Shown: positions 18,568 through 26,588 of the stretch, in pieces
Layout of the letters: every line of letters begins with the position of its first letter
How positions within the stretch are numbered: the stretch's first letter is position 1
Source of the DNA: Paraglaciecola sp. MB-3u-78
GTDB taxonomy: Bacteria > Pseudomonadota > Gammaproteobacteria > Enterobacterales > Alteromonadaceae
Assembly (NCBI RefSeq): GCF_002835935.1
Contig: NZ_PJCF01000001.1
Location: 248,001-312,000 of the forward strand
Length of the DNA stretch: 64,000 bases
Reading direction: 5' to 3'
Notes under the pieces: generated by a model
Told to the model about the DNA's origin: nothing
Seen by the model: the letters and a program-made list of their open reading frames with translations, nothing else
Databases searched by the model: none
Program-made: the position numbers and the translations under genes

Positions 18568-18903
18568 ATGTCAATTAACAACATAAATAACGGTAGCCCT
18601 AAAGCGGCGGTTGATAACCAGAAACTCAGTCAGCAACAGCAGGCTTTGAATAACGGTAATGCGCAACAATCAAATGCGCAAAAAGCAGCTACGATCGGTG
18701 TTCGTCAAGACTCAGTGTCATTGACGTCATCTGCACAACAACTTAGCCAAGTTCAGAAGAAAGGTGGAGAAGCACCTGTCAATCAAGAAAAGGTCGATAG
18801 ATTGAAAAAAGCGATTCAAAGTGGTGAATATCAGATAAATCCTGAATCACTTGCTCAGAAGATTTCAACATTAGAATCAGAATTATTTGGTACAAAAGCA
18901 TAA
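18568..18903 (+). CDS. flgM: Anti-sigma-28 factor FlgM
   Basis: FlgM (111 residues) binds and silences FliA until the hook is complete, when it is exported. The N-terminal half is Gln/Asn-rich and disordered. The C-terminal FliA-binding part has VSLTSSAQQL, VNQEKVDRLKKAIQSGEYQI and NPESLAQKI, which is the family signature. It has its own FliA promoter and may also be read from flgA. flgN follows within 40 bp. Confidence 0.95.
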   Translation: MSINNINNGSPKAAVDNQKLSQQQQALNNGNAQQSNAQKAATIGVRQDSVSLTSSAQQLSQVQKKGGEAPVNQEKVDRLKKAIQSGEYQINPESLAQKISTLESELFGTKA

Positions 18904-18944
18904 AGGCAGCATAATTGATGCTGTCCTTATCTTTGATAAATATT

Positions 18945-19373
18945 ATGTCTGAATTAAAAGAAGCCATTAAAAGTCAACATAAACTCTTACTAGAATTACA
19001 ACAAATTCTTGAAACAGAACTTCACCTCATCAGTAGCAGAGATGCTGAATCACTGATCAATATGCTAAAAACGAAAGAAGCACTGCTTGATTCTGTGCAA
19101 CAACAAGATACTCTTATTGCCAGCTTGTATACCAAATCGAGTCAAGAGCAAAAAGATGATGAAGAAGTGGTTAAGTTATTTAATCAAGCAAAAGAAATCG
19201 TTTCTCAATGCAAGTATCGCACTCAAATTAATCAAACAGCAGTAGAACAAGGCCAATTGCGTCTAGAACACCTACGCAACCTTTTATTAGAATCAAGAGC
19301 CAAAGAGTCCATGACTTACGATAAAAGTGGCCGTACTCGAGGTGGTAGTTCTGGTGGCGGGATCAGCGCTTAG
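18945..19373 (+). CDS. flgN: FlgK/FlgL export chaperone FlgN
   Basis: A FlgN-type cytoplasmic chaperone that escorts FlgK and FlgL to the export gate. The protein (about 142 residues from MSELKEAIKSQHKLLLELQQ) is almost entirely helical with heptad-like Leu spacing (ILETELHLISSRDAESLINM, LLDSVQQQDTLIASLY), as expected. An in-frame ATG at 18918, nine codons upstream, has AAAGG before it and cannot be excluded; the internal ATG was chosen because MSELKEAI resembles other FlgN starts. Assignment rests mainly on size, helicity and its place after flgM. Confidence 0.88.
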   Translation: MSELKEAIKSQHKLLLELQQILETELHLISSRDAESLINMLKTKEALLDSVQQQDTLIASLYTKSSQEQKDDEEVVKLFNQAKEIVSQCKYRTQINQTAVEQGQLRLEHLRNLLLESRAKESMTYDKSGRTRGGSSGGGISA

Positions 19374-19388
19374 ACTTCGAGTCTTCGA

Positions 19389-19448
19389 GCTACGGGCTAC
19401 GGGCTACGGGCTAGGGCTACGGGCTAGGGCTAGGGCTAGGGCTACGAG
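19389..19448. repeat. Short tandem repeat of GCTACGG and GCTAGG units
   Basis: Just after the flgN stop, units of 7 bp (GCTACGG) and 6 bp (GCTAGG) alternate in the order 7-7-7-6-7-6-6-6, ending GCTACGAG. It is non-coding and lies between the convergent flgN and flgP genes. The mixture of unit lengths suggests slippage plus single-base loss. No function is evident. Confidence 0.9.
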
Positions 19449-19557
19449 CAGAATAGTAAAAAGCAACTGCAAAAACCATCTACTTATTTAATACTTTTCA
19501 AATCTCTTTTGTAATCCTTAAGCTCGTCCCTCGAAGCTCGCCACTCTTAGCTGCTTC

Positions 19558-20049
19558 CTAATAATAATTAACTTTTTTAACGCGCTTAGGGCGTGCTGTA
19601 GACAGGTAAATATCGTTAACCAATTTAAAGTCTAATTCTAGCTCAGTGGCATAAGTATCATCCCCTACAGGATAACTCTTCACCACTTTTGCACCTCTAA
19701 TCACACCTTGTACTGAACTATCTAAGCGCGTGTTTTGTATGATTAAACTTTCCAAAGACTGACCACTATCGATCTTTTGACCATATACTTGCTCAGTCAA
19801 TTCTCGGTATGCATCTAGCTTGGAGGCTTTAAGTGCCATCAACATTCTACTAGACTCACTTACCCCTTTTTGATCTGAGATTGGCGCATAACCAACAGCC
19901 GAAATAACGGGATAGGTTTCAGGAGCAACGGTTTCCCACTCAACATGTTTATTGAACAAACCAGAACAGCCAGTCAAACATATACTTAACACTGCTGCAA
20001 AAGCGACATATCGGCTGCTTAGCTTATTAACACTTAGTATATTCACCAT
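19558..20049 (-). CDS. flgP: Flagellar outer-membrane lipoprotein FlgP (LPP20 family)
   Basis: A 163-residue lipoprotein with lipobox LTGC at about residues 25-28, followed by an LPP20-type domain (VISAVGYAPIS, RMLMALKASKLDAYRELTEQ, VYGQKIDSGQSLESLIIQNT). In Vibrio, FlgP makes the basal or H-ring-associated disc of sheathed polar flagella and stabilises rotation. Here it is divergent from flgT across about 200 bp. In Vibrio a flgO gene usually sits with them; I do not see one. The family call is secure; the exact orthology to FlgP is strong from context. Confidence 0.88.
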   Translation of the reverse strand: MVNILSVNKLSSRYVAFAAVLSICLTGCSGLFNKHVEWETVAPETYPVISAVGYAPISDQKGVSESSRMLMALKASKLDAYRELTEQVYGQKIDSGQSLESLIIQNTRLDSSVQGVIRGAKVVKSYPVGDDTYATELELDFKLVNDIYLSTARPKRVKKVNYY

Positions 20050-20256
20050 TTTCCAAACACCCTGCTATTCAATATATAAAGATCATAATACTCATTAGCA
20101 AAGCAATAACCATACCCAAAAAAATAACATTCTCATATAGGTATGATTTGTGCTTAGTTTTGTGCTTAGGTAAACATAATAGAAAATCAGTCTGAAATTT
20201 GACGATGTATTATCCCAAGATTCACTTTCCCCATGTTCATATTAGAAAGGCACGTT

Positions 20257-21414
20257 ATGCAAGTAGGTAGAATAATACAAATAAGTGCTGTTCTGATGTT
20301 ACTTATTAGCAGCCGCCCTGCACTGGCAATTTGGTTCGAAGCCACAGGTCAAGCCATTATCCAAAATGGTGAAAAGGAAGCGGCGCGCCAACAAGCGACT
20401 CAAGAAGCCATTAAACAAGCGCTGCTGTTCTCTGGTGCATCCGTAAAAAGTATCCAATCTCTTACTAATGGTTTGCTTGAAGACGACCGCCTTGAAATTC
20501 GTGCTTCAGGTGAAGTAAATAACATTGAGCTAATTGATGAAATTTACCACGACGACTATGTTACCGTTTCCATAAGAGCAGATATATTTCCACAAGAAGC
20601 TTTATGCTCAGCTTCAGACTACAAAAAAAATATTGTTACCACATGGTATAACATCAACAAACGGCAACAAGCTGCCGTCGGCAACCTTTATGATTTTGGA
20701 AAAGTGTTAGCTGAAAAGATACAAGAAGAAGCACAAAACTATTCAAAATATTCATTTATAAATCGTATTGAGCCTTACTATTTAAATCCAACAGATAAAG
20801 AAAAGAAAGCAACGGCATTTAACCTCGCAAGAAAAACGAATGCTCAATATGTGCTTTTTGGTGAAATAGAAGAATTTGCTGTAGAAACGTCAAAAGCCTC
20901 TGGATTAGCGTTTTGGAAAAGCGACCAAAGCAAGCGAAACCTTACACTGTCATTCTCGATGTATGATGGCAATTCTGGTGAAATGGTTTTCCAAGAAACA
21001 CAAAATATGTCCGCAATATGGAACTTTGATCCTTACACACCTATCGACAGCAATAGTCGCCAATTATGGGACTCATCGTTTGGCTCGGCGACCGAAAAGG
21101 TCATACAATCAGTGGTGCAATCAATAGATGAATCAGTGAGCTGTTTACCGGCATTTGGTCGGGTAATAAACGTTACAGGTGAGAGCCTAAGTATTAATAT
21201 TGGCAAACATAATGGCGTGAAACAAGGAGACAAATTGACCTTGTTTCAGGTTAATCAATTCTTCGATGCTCAAAACTTCCCACATCGACAATTTCAATTA
21301 CATCCGGAGGAAGTGGTAGTGAGACAAGTATTTGCTGAAACTTCCGTCGTCGCTTCAGTTACTGGTGCCCCTTTGGCTAATATTCAACCAAACGATTTTG
21401 TAGCACGAAGATAA
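20257..21414 (+). CDS. flgT: Flagellar H-ring protein FlgT
   Basis: A periplasmic protein of about 385 residues matching FlgT, which forms the H ring of fast polar flagella and supports stator assembly. A signal peptide (MQVGRIIQISAVLMLLISSR, cleaved after PALA) precedes the N-terminal domain IWFEATGQAIIQNGEKEAAR. A conserved ISIRADIF-like segment (VTVSIRADIFPQEALCSASD) follows, and the C-terminal domain has NIGKHNGVKQGDKLTLFQVN. The ATG at 20257 has GAAAGG six bases upstream and is preferred to the start 24 bp earlier. It is the last core flagellar gene before the tRNA. Confidence 0.92.
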   Translation: MQVGRIIQISAVLMLLISSRPALAIWFEATGQAIIQNGEKEAARQQATQEAIKQALLFSGASVKSIQSLTNGLLEDDRLEIRASGEVNNIELIDEIYHDDYVTVSIRADIFPQEALCSASDYKKNIVTTWYNINKRQQAAVGNLYDFGKVLAEKIQEEAQNYSKYSFINRIEPYYLNPTDKEKKATAFNLARKTNAQYVLFGEIEEFAVETSKASGLAFWKSDQSKRNLTLSFSMYDGNSGEMVFQETQNMSAIWNFDPYTPIDSNSRQLWDSSFGSATEKVIQSVVQSIDESVSCLPAFGRVINVTGESLSINIGKHNGVKQGDKLTLFQVNQFFDAQNFPHRQFQLHPEEVVVRQVFAETSVVASVTGAPLANIQPNDFVARR

Positions 21415-21488
21415 AAACATTAGAGGGTTTAAATCCCGTCTCGGCTAGTACATAATGCTCGCGCTTATCGCTAAGCACTGAACTCGTA

Positions 21489-21563
21489 GTCCCCGTAGTT
21501 TAATGGATAAAACAAGGCCCTCCTAAGGCTTAGATCTTGGTTCGATTCCAGGTGGGGACACCA
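21489..21563 (+). tRNA. tRNA-Arg (anticodon CCU)
   Basis: A 75-base cloverleaf with encoded CCA. The acceptor stem GTCCCCG pairs with TGGGGAC, the anticodon stem AGGCC/GGCTT encloses the loop CTCCTAA (anticodon CCT in DNA, decoding AGG), and the T arm is CTTGG-TTCGATT-CCAGG. Its 3' end is the left attachment site of the island that follows. The tRNA remains intact. Confidence 0.97.
21549..21563 (+). repeat. attL core of the integrative island
   Basis: CAGGTGGGGACACCA, the last 15 bases of tRNA-Arg, recurs exactly at 59312-59326 in the same orientation. This is the standard footprint of a tyrosine recombinase using a tRNA 3' end. Confidence 0.88.
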
Positions 21564-22082
21564 ATAGAAACACTAAGCTATTGATTTTATTAGAGTTTAT
21601 TAGGTAGTTTAAAGTTTTTTACACCTTTTTTTACACTGCATAATATATCACCAGCAAATTTAGTTGTCGACATGACGTTTTTTATTACTTTCAACAATCA
21701 ATGGTTGTGACTATATTGTTCAATCAAACGTAACTAACGTTTCCCAAGCGAATATGTATGGCAGCTAAAAAAGTTGATAGCATTTAGCATCCAAAAAAGA
21801 CGAATAAAGCCGACTAAATTCGTTTGTAACAAGCACTATGCCCTTGCCAATAGGCTATACACTTCATTTAACACTTAGAGTCTTATATTCAGTTATTCAT
21901 ACGAATACGACCAGTCTCTGTAGGTTATGGGCTTTACAAACCAACCTATGCTTTTTGCTGGATACGACTAAATTTAATGTGAGACAGGAGGCTGAGTTAT
22001 TAAGAGTGATTTGAGTAAGTCGCCGTGATAAAGCAGTCAGAGTGGGCCTGTAACTGGGCATGACGTTAAACTAGTTAATATT
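21564..22082. other. Island left end, non-coding
   Basis: I see no gene between the tRNA and the first recombinase. The one notable item is the integrase-type repeat at 21619-21638. Confidence 0.5.
21619..21638 (+). repeat. Left copy of 20-bp island-end repeat
   Basis: TTACACCTTTTTTTACACTG occurs here, 56 bp inside attL, and again at 59207-59226 near attR, directly before the integrase gene. Sequence and position suggest arm-type binding sites of the P4-like integrase. A further inverted copy-like motif (GTGTAAAAAAGG) follows the right copy. Confidence 0.75.
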
Positions 22083-23822
22083 TTAATCTTTGTAGTGGTT
22101 TTCAAGCCCCTCAACCACTCGTTTAAAATTTGGCAATTCATCTAACATTTTATCAAATACTCTATCTTTTAAATTTATCATTTTTTCAATTGATAAATCT
22201 TCATAGGCACGTGCATTTTCGCCAGGTCTTCTACCAGCAGCTTTCTCTTTTTGGGCGTTAGATGCGCCAACTTCTAATAATTGCATGTCCATCACGTCTC
22301 TTAGACGATGCTGAGTAAACTTCTTAGTCTTTTGTCTTATCTCTTTAGAGTCAGTTGAATCCAAATTGAACGCTGCGTGATCTGAAAGCAGTTTACTTTT
22401 CACTGCATTAAATTCTTTGTCAAAGTTACTCACTGCCTGACCCTTAATTTTGGGACTTTCGAATACATAAATAGCATCACCGCTTTTAGTTTTTGATTTT
22501 TTGAGATCGGATGCAAGGTTTGCTTTAAATGACCTCAATAGTCGCGACAATGATGAAGGGAAAGCCAGTCGAGCTAACCTTCCATTTTTATTCAAGTGGC
22601 TTGGCACCTCAACAATATTGTCTTCTAAATTCACCTGCTGCCATCTCATATGATTTGTAGCGGACTTTCTCGTAGAAACAAAAAATTGAAGTATAAGTGA
22701 CATACATAAATTGTGATCATTTCTATCGTAAGCTTGCCCAAGAAACATGTCGTAAATTTCTGCTGAGGGCATAGTTTTATCTGCCTCATCAGCATAACTT
22801 CGGTCTGACTTATTAACTAACTCTTGCACATCTATTTCAATGTTGGGAGAACCCTTGGCTAAAGAACAGGCTGCTTTAATAATTTTAACTATTTCATTTC
22901 TGTCAGATGGCATTCTTTGAGGGTTAGAAATATCAAGGTAATCTTTGGCAAATTGCTCATGACAATAAGTTGAAAGAAGTCGCTCACCTAATGCACCTGA
23001 AAAATACCGTTTTTGGTATCGTTTAATTTTAGATTGTGTAGCAATTCTTTGGTCCTCTGAATAGAATTTGAGTAATTCATTAAATGTGCGTATTTTTCGC
23101 TTTTGACCATCAAGTAGGTAACTTTTGTTGTTCCAAGGCCGTCCTCCCGCAAGACATACTCGAAAGCGTTCGTAAGCCTTCTTTATTGTCTTAACATCTG
23201 ATTCTTCTATGAGTATATCGTTATTAAAGTTCATCAGATCTAAACGCTGGCCACTCGCTTTAATTCTAAATATGACGACTAATGATTTTTTATTTCTCCG
23301 TAAATATAACCCTGGATAACCTGATATTGCTTTTGTCCCATCATTGTAATGGCAAAGGTAGTCCACTGTTAGTAAATCCTTTTTTCTCTCTGATACTTCA
23401 TTTAGAGAGGGCATTGCTACTGCGGGCAAGTCTACAACTGGGCTAGGTTCTACATTCGAAGGTAATGTATGGAGATCAGCACCACTTTTTATAGTCTTAG
23501 GTTTAACTAGTTCATACTCACTCGAATTACTGGCAATGGCTAACCTAGTGTTCTTTGATAAATTTATTTTATTCTGCGATATTTGAGCACTCATACTTTC
23601 CATAAATTTCGATGGCGCATCAGGGTGAAAGTAGGCATTGTCTGAAGCCAGAGCTTTGTAGCCCTGTAAATGCCCTGCGTCTAGCAATGCTAGAATTTCA
23701 GCCTCAGGAAGCCCTAACAGATGATGCATCTGTTGGACATCAAGAAACCTAGTATTTACGCAGATGTTCAAGGGCTTAATTTCTCTTAGTAGAAACAGTT
23801 CAAATGAGCCGCAGGGCGACAA
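22083..23822 (-). CDS. Tyrosine recombinase with N-terminal helix-turn-helix-like segment
   Basis: A large (up to 579 residues) site-specific recombinase at the tRNA end of the island, pointing towards the tRNA. The first 75 residues look like an excisionase/MerR-type DNA-binding helix (FLDVQQMHHLLGLPEAEILA, LLDAGHLQGYKAL). A SAM-like core-binding region lies at about 240-330 and the catalytic domain at about 370-545. Catalytic candidates are Arg385 (STRKSATNHMRW), His505 and Arg508 (HRLRD) and Tyr540 (NARAYEDL). The usual second His before the Tyr is not obvious (AAGRRPGE instead of an LGH motif). The longest frame starts at a TTG; a start a few codons later is possible. This is not the P4 type found at the right end, so it may belong to a different or nested element. 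Confidence 0.8.
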   Translation of the reverse strand: MSPCGSFELFLLREIKPLNICVNTRFLDVQQMHHLLGLPEAEILALLDAGHLQGYKALASDNAYFHPDAPSKFMESMSAQISQNKINLSKNTRLAIASNSSEYELVKPKTIKSGADLHTLPSNVEPSPVVDLPAVAMPSLNEVSERKKDLLTVDYLCHYNDGTKAISGYPGLYLRRNKKSLVVIFRIKASGQRLDLMNFNNDILIEESDVKTIKKAYERFRVCLAGGRPWNNKSYLLDGQKRKIRTFNELLKFYSEDQRIATQSKIKRYQKRYFSGALGERLLSTYCHEQFAKDYLDISNPQRMPSDRNEIVKIIKAACSLAKGSPNIEIDVQELVNKSDRSYADEADKTMPSAEIYDMFLGQAYDRNDHNLCMSLILQFFVSTRKSATNHMRWQQVNLEDNIVEVPSHLNKNGRLARLAFPSSLSRLLRSFKANLASDLKKSKTKSGDAIYVFESPKIKGQAVSNFDKEFNAVKSKLLSDHAAFNLDSTDSKEIRQKTKKFTQHRLRDVMDMQLLEVGASNAQKEKAAGRRPGENARAYEDLSIEKMINLKDRVFDKMLDELPNFKRVVEGLENHYKD

Positions 23823-24281
23823 TTCGATATTAAGTTAAACTAAAAAAAAACATAAAAAAACATCATGATTTGCGCTTTTAGAAAAAGAGTTTTTTCGCCC
23901 CTCATAAAGTAATGATAAATAGTGGTATTTTTTTAAAAAAATAATTTTAATAAATGCAGTTTTCAAAAATCCACAAAGAACATTCCGGCGATAATTAATA
24001 CAATTCACTGAGAGCAAGGCTATTCAATCAATAAATTGAAATAAAAGTGTCGTTAATATTTCTGTCCTAATTCAGTTGACCTCAATTCATAGCTAAGCTT
24101 GGGGACGTGAGAATTATTAACTTTCAGGCTCTATCGTGGGTAACTAAGGAACTTGAATTTCAAATATGATGGAGAATTGCATGGAGAGTTTGACGTTGCC
24201 GTCGAGTATTTCTGACTTGCTGGAAGATGGATAAACTAAGTTAGACATCATAAAATTACGGACTTCACCTTGCAGAATGAT
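23823..24281. other. AT-rich intergenic region
   Basis: Very AT-rich with poly-A/T runs near 23840-23960, and no convincing gene. A 22-codon open frame at about 24166 (beginning MMENCMESL) lacks support. Confidence 0.35.
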
Positions 24282-24315
24282 TGTGTCAATTAGTGAATAA
24301 TCACTTTTTGACACA
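24282..24315. promoter_or_regulatory. Operator-like 34-bp inverted repeat
   Basis: Two 15-bp arms (TGTGTCAATTAGTGA and TCACTTTTTGACACA) match in 13 of 15 positions around a 4-bp centre (ATAA). The right arm overlaps the -35 box (TTGACA, 24308-24313) of a promoter whose -10 is TACACT at 24331-24336 with 17-bp spacing. The gene downstream encodes a helix-turn-helix protein, so autorepression is a reasonable inference. Confidence 0.65.
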
Positions 24316-24336
24316 CAAAAACAGCCAACGTACACT
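24308..24336 (+). promoter_or_regulatory. Sigma-70 promoter for the HTH gene
   Basis: TTGACA, 17 bp, TACACT. The expected transcription start is about 25 bp before the ATG at 24367. It overlaps the inverted repeat at 24282-24315. Confidence 0.65.
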
Positions 24337-24366
24337 GGACTAACATATCAACTATAAGGTTCAAGA

Positions 24367-25140
24367 ATGCAACTCTCACTAGAAAGCTATATAAACACTA
24401 ATTTTGGTGGTAACAAATCTGCGTTTGCTCGACATATGCAGATAAACAGTCAGCAGGTTAGTAAATGGATTAAGAAAGATTGGATTGTAAATGAAAATAC
24501 ATTGTATTCTCCGAAGCGAGATATACCTCACTTTCTTATTGCGTTTAATGGTTTTGAGTCAACCTATCGATTCCCGCTTTACATAAAAGAAGACATAAGA
24601 AATGCTTGGATTGTTTTAAACATTCACAATGGAGCCGTCTACGCAGAAGATGGTCATTGTGAGATGTGGGATTCGGCCCCTAAATTAAAGCTGTACTTTG
24701 GTGTCTGCAAGGAATTGACCAACAAAGAGGTTCACAAAGTTATTGACGATCATTTACCAGTGTTTCAAGCAATTCTGAGCGGTAGTAGTATTGAAAATGT
24801 AAACGGAACTCTCTATGGCAGATTTACAAAAGATGCAGAAAGTTGGATGCATGAACTTGATGAAGATTTACTTCAAGTAGAAAGTGACGAATCACCCTAT
24901 ATTATTGATCACGTAGATGATTACCTTGAAAATGATCCGTTAGGCGAAGTGTTCAACGCCAGTTGTATTGAAGACGTGACCAAGCATATTGTGCTGAAAG
25001 TGGAAGAAAGCGGTTGCGAAATGTCAGATCTTTTGAGCGTATATTTGGAAAGCAGCATAATGGAATACTATGAATATTTATCTCAAAACGATGAAATATG
25101 TGAGGACATGCCTAGATGGTTTCTAGAATTAGTGGAGTAG
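24367..25140 (+). CDS. Helix-turn-helix protein, probable element regulator
   Basis: A 257-residue protein whose first 45 residues form a Cro-like helix-turn-helix (FGGNKSAFARHMQINSQQVS followed by KWIKKDW). The rest is acidic (many Asp/Glu between 175 and 250, DDYLENDPLG, EICEDMPRWF) and I do not recognise it. Small DNA-binding proteins of this build are common near the recombinase end of phages and islands. The operator-like palindrome in its promoter suggests that it represses itself. It is followed by a DNA stretch that was hit by an IS. Confidence 0.55.
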   Translation: MQLSLESYINTNFGGNKSAFARHMQINSQQVSKWIKKDWIVNENTLYSPKRDIPHFLIAFNGFESTYRFPLYIKEDIRNAWIVLNIHNGAVYAEDGHCEMWDSAPKLKLYFGVCKELTNKEVHKVIDDHLPVFQAILSGSSIENVNGTLYGRFTKDAESWMHELDEDLLQVESDESPYIIDHVDDYLENDPLGEVFNASCIEDVTKHIVLKVEESGCEMSDLLSVYLESSIMEYYEYLSQNDEICEDMPRWFLELVE

Positions 25141-25220
25141 ATGTAGGTGCTTTTGGCAATAGCTCTACACATCGCTCGATTCAGTTTTAAGTGTTTTGTA
25201 GTCCTCTTAACTGAAGTAGC

Positions 25221-25481
25221 TCAGATTTGACTTGAACTTTTATTTTTCATGTCTTTCGACATACCTCTATTATCTCGATAGAGGTACTCAATAAATCGAA
25301 AAAAAGTCCCTTCAATTTTTCTACCATTTGAGTCTAAAATTCCACCTAAATGCAAAGGGTTATTTCCGCCAAAAAAGGGGTTGGGTAAGTTGGTGTTGAA
25401 GTTTTCAGATCCAGCGTGAGAATTTTCGAAGTTGGTTAACCATGTTGTCCATTTTTGAGCATCGGCATTATTAAGTGCAAC
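25221..25481 (-). pseudogene. C-terminal fragment of an unknown protein
   Basis: Reading leftwards, an open frame of about 86 codons ends in TGA at 25221 and is closed upstream by another TGA at 25482. It has natural composition (WTTWLTNFENSHAGSENF, NPFFGGNNPLHLGG, FFRFIEYLYRDNRG) but no start codon. It looks like the tail of a gene whose front was lost. I do not recognise the family. Confidence 0.35.
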
Positions 25482-25526
25482 TCATGAATTGCCGAGATTA
25501 GCCTTACAGATCGTCTAATTATTTTA

Positions 25527-26500
25527 CATGCTTCTCCACTTTGCTCAGGCATGAACTAAACTGTATATGAAAATAAACAGTTTAAGGGAGTTCGAACATG
25601 AACACGCCAGAAGCCAGTTTTTTAACGTGGCAACAGCAATTCAGAACGAATAAAGATTGTCTCCAGTATCTGAAGGAAATGAAGTGGCCTAATGGGTTTA
25701 TGTGTCCTCAATGTGGTCACGACAATGGGATTGACCTTCACTGCCGAGAATTAACCGAATGCAGCCATTGTCATAAGCAAACATCGGTGATGTCAGGTAC
25801 TTTATTTCATGGTAGTCATCTACCGTTACTCAAATGGTTTTGGGCACTGTATTTTATAGGCTCAGACAAAGGCAGTATTTCAGCGTTAAGGCTAAGCAAG
25901 CTTATTGAAGTGAATTGGAAGACTGCTCGGCTTATGTTAACGAAAGTGAGAGCGGCTATGGGACACAGGGATAGCCTCTACCGATTGTCGGGCACAATAG
26001 AGTTAGATGATGCCTTTGTTGGCGGTAAGCACAAAGGCAAGCGTGGTCGTGGAGCAGAAGGGAAAACCCCCATTATCATAGCATGTGAAAACAAGCATAA
26101 AAAGGCAGGGTTTATCGCAATGAAAGCGGTTAAAAATGTGAATTTTAAAACAGTAAAAGAATTTGTATCACATCACCTTTTAGCTAATCAGCATGTCAGA
26201 ACGGATGCTTATCCTGCGTTAAATATTATAGATAAAACACAGCAACATGAGCCAAGAGTCACGCCAAGTGAAAAGGTAGACGAATGGTTGCCTTGGGTTC
26301 ATATCGCGATAGGTAATTTGAAAACGTTTTTGTTGGGCACGTTTCATGGCGTTACGGGTAATTACTTACAAGAATACTTGAATGAGTTTTGTTATCGGTA
26401 TAATCGCCGTTTTGTGGAAAAACAAATACCTAATCGATTGTTAAACTTGGCAATTATTCATACTCCTTTAAAATCAACCTGAGTTAAATGGAGAAGCATG
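25527..26500 (+). mobile_element. IS1595-family insertion sequence with 8-bp target duplication
   Basis: A complete 974-bp element. Terminal inverted repeats begin CATGCTTCTCCA at the left and match the right end (read inversely) in about 20 of 23 positions. The flanks carry a perfect 8-bp direct repeat, TTATTTTA (25519-25526 and 26501-26508). Eight-base duplications are the rule for IS1595. The intact repeats, duplication and transposase point to a recent insertion. Confidence 0.92.
25598..26482 (+). CDS. IS1595-family transposase
   Basis: A 294-residue transposase. The N-terminal zinc ribbon has Cys pairs CPQCGHDN and CSHCHKQT. The DDE-type catalytic core (ISXO2-like) begins around residue 125 (GTIELDDAFVGGKHKGKRGR) and includes VRTDAYPAL, followed by a His/Asn-containing block near IAIGNLKTFLLGTFHGV and the end LNEFCYRYNRRF. 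Length is usual for the family and the frame is intact. It fills the element at 25527-26500. Confidence 0.95.
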   Translation: MNTPEASFLTWQQQFRTNKDCLQYLKEMKWPNGFMCPQCGHDNGIDLHCRELTECSHCHKQTSVMSGTLFHGSHLPLLKWFWALYFIGSDKGSISALRLSKLIEVNWKTARLMLTKVRAAMGHRDSLYRLSGTIELDDAFVGGKHKGKRGRGAEGKTPIIIACENKHKKAGFIAMKAVKNVNFKTVKEFVSHHLLANQHVRTDAYPALNIIDKTQQHEPRVTPSEKVDEWLPWVHIAIGNLKTFLLGTFHGVTGNYLQEYLNEFCYRYNRRFVEKQIPNRLLNLAIIHTPLKST

Positions 26501-26588
26501 TTATTTTATTTTCAATCATTCGGATGTTTCACCAATAAAACTCTACATACCACTATTCACATTGCCTTATATCGAATAAACATATTTA

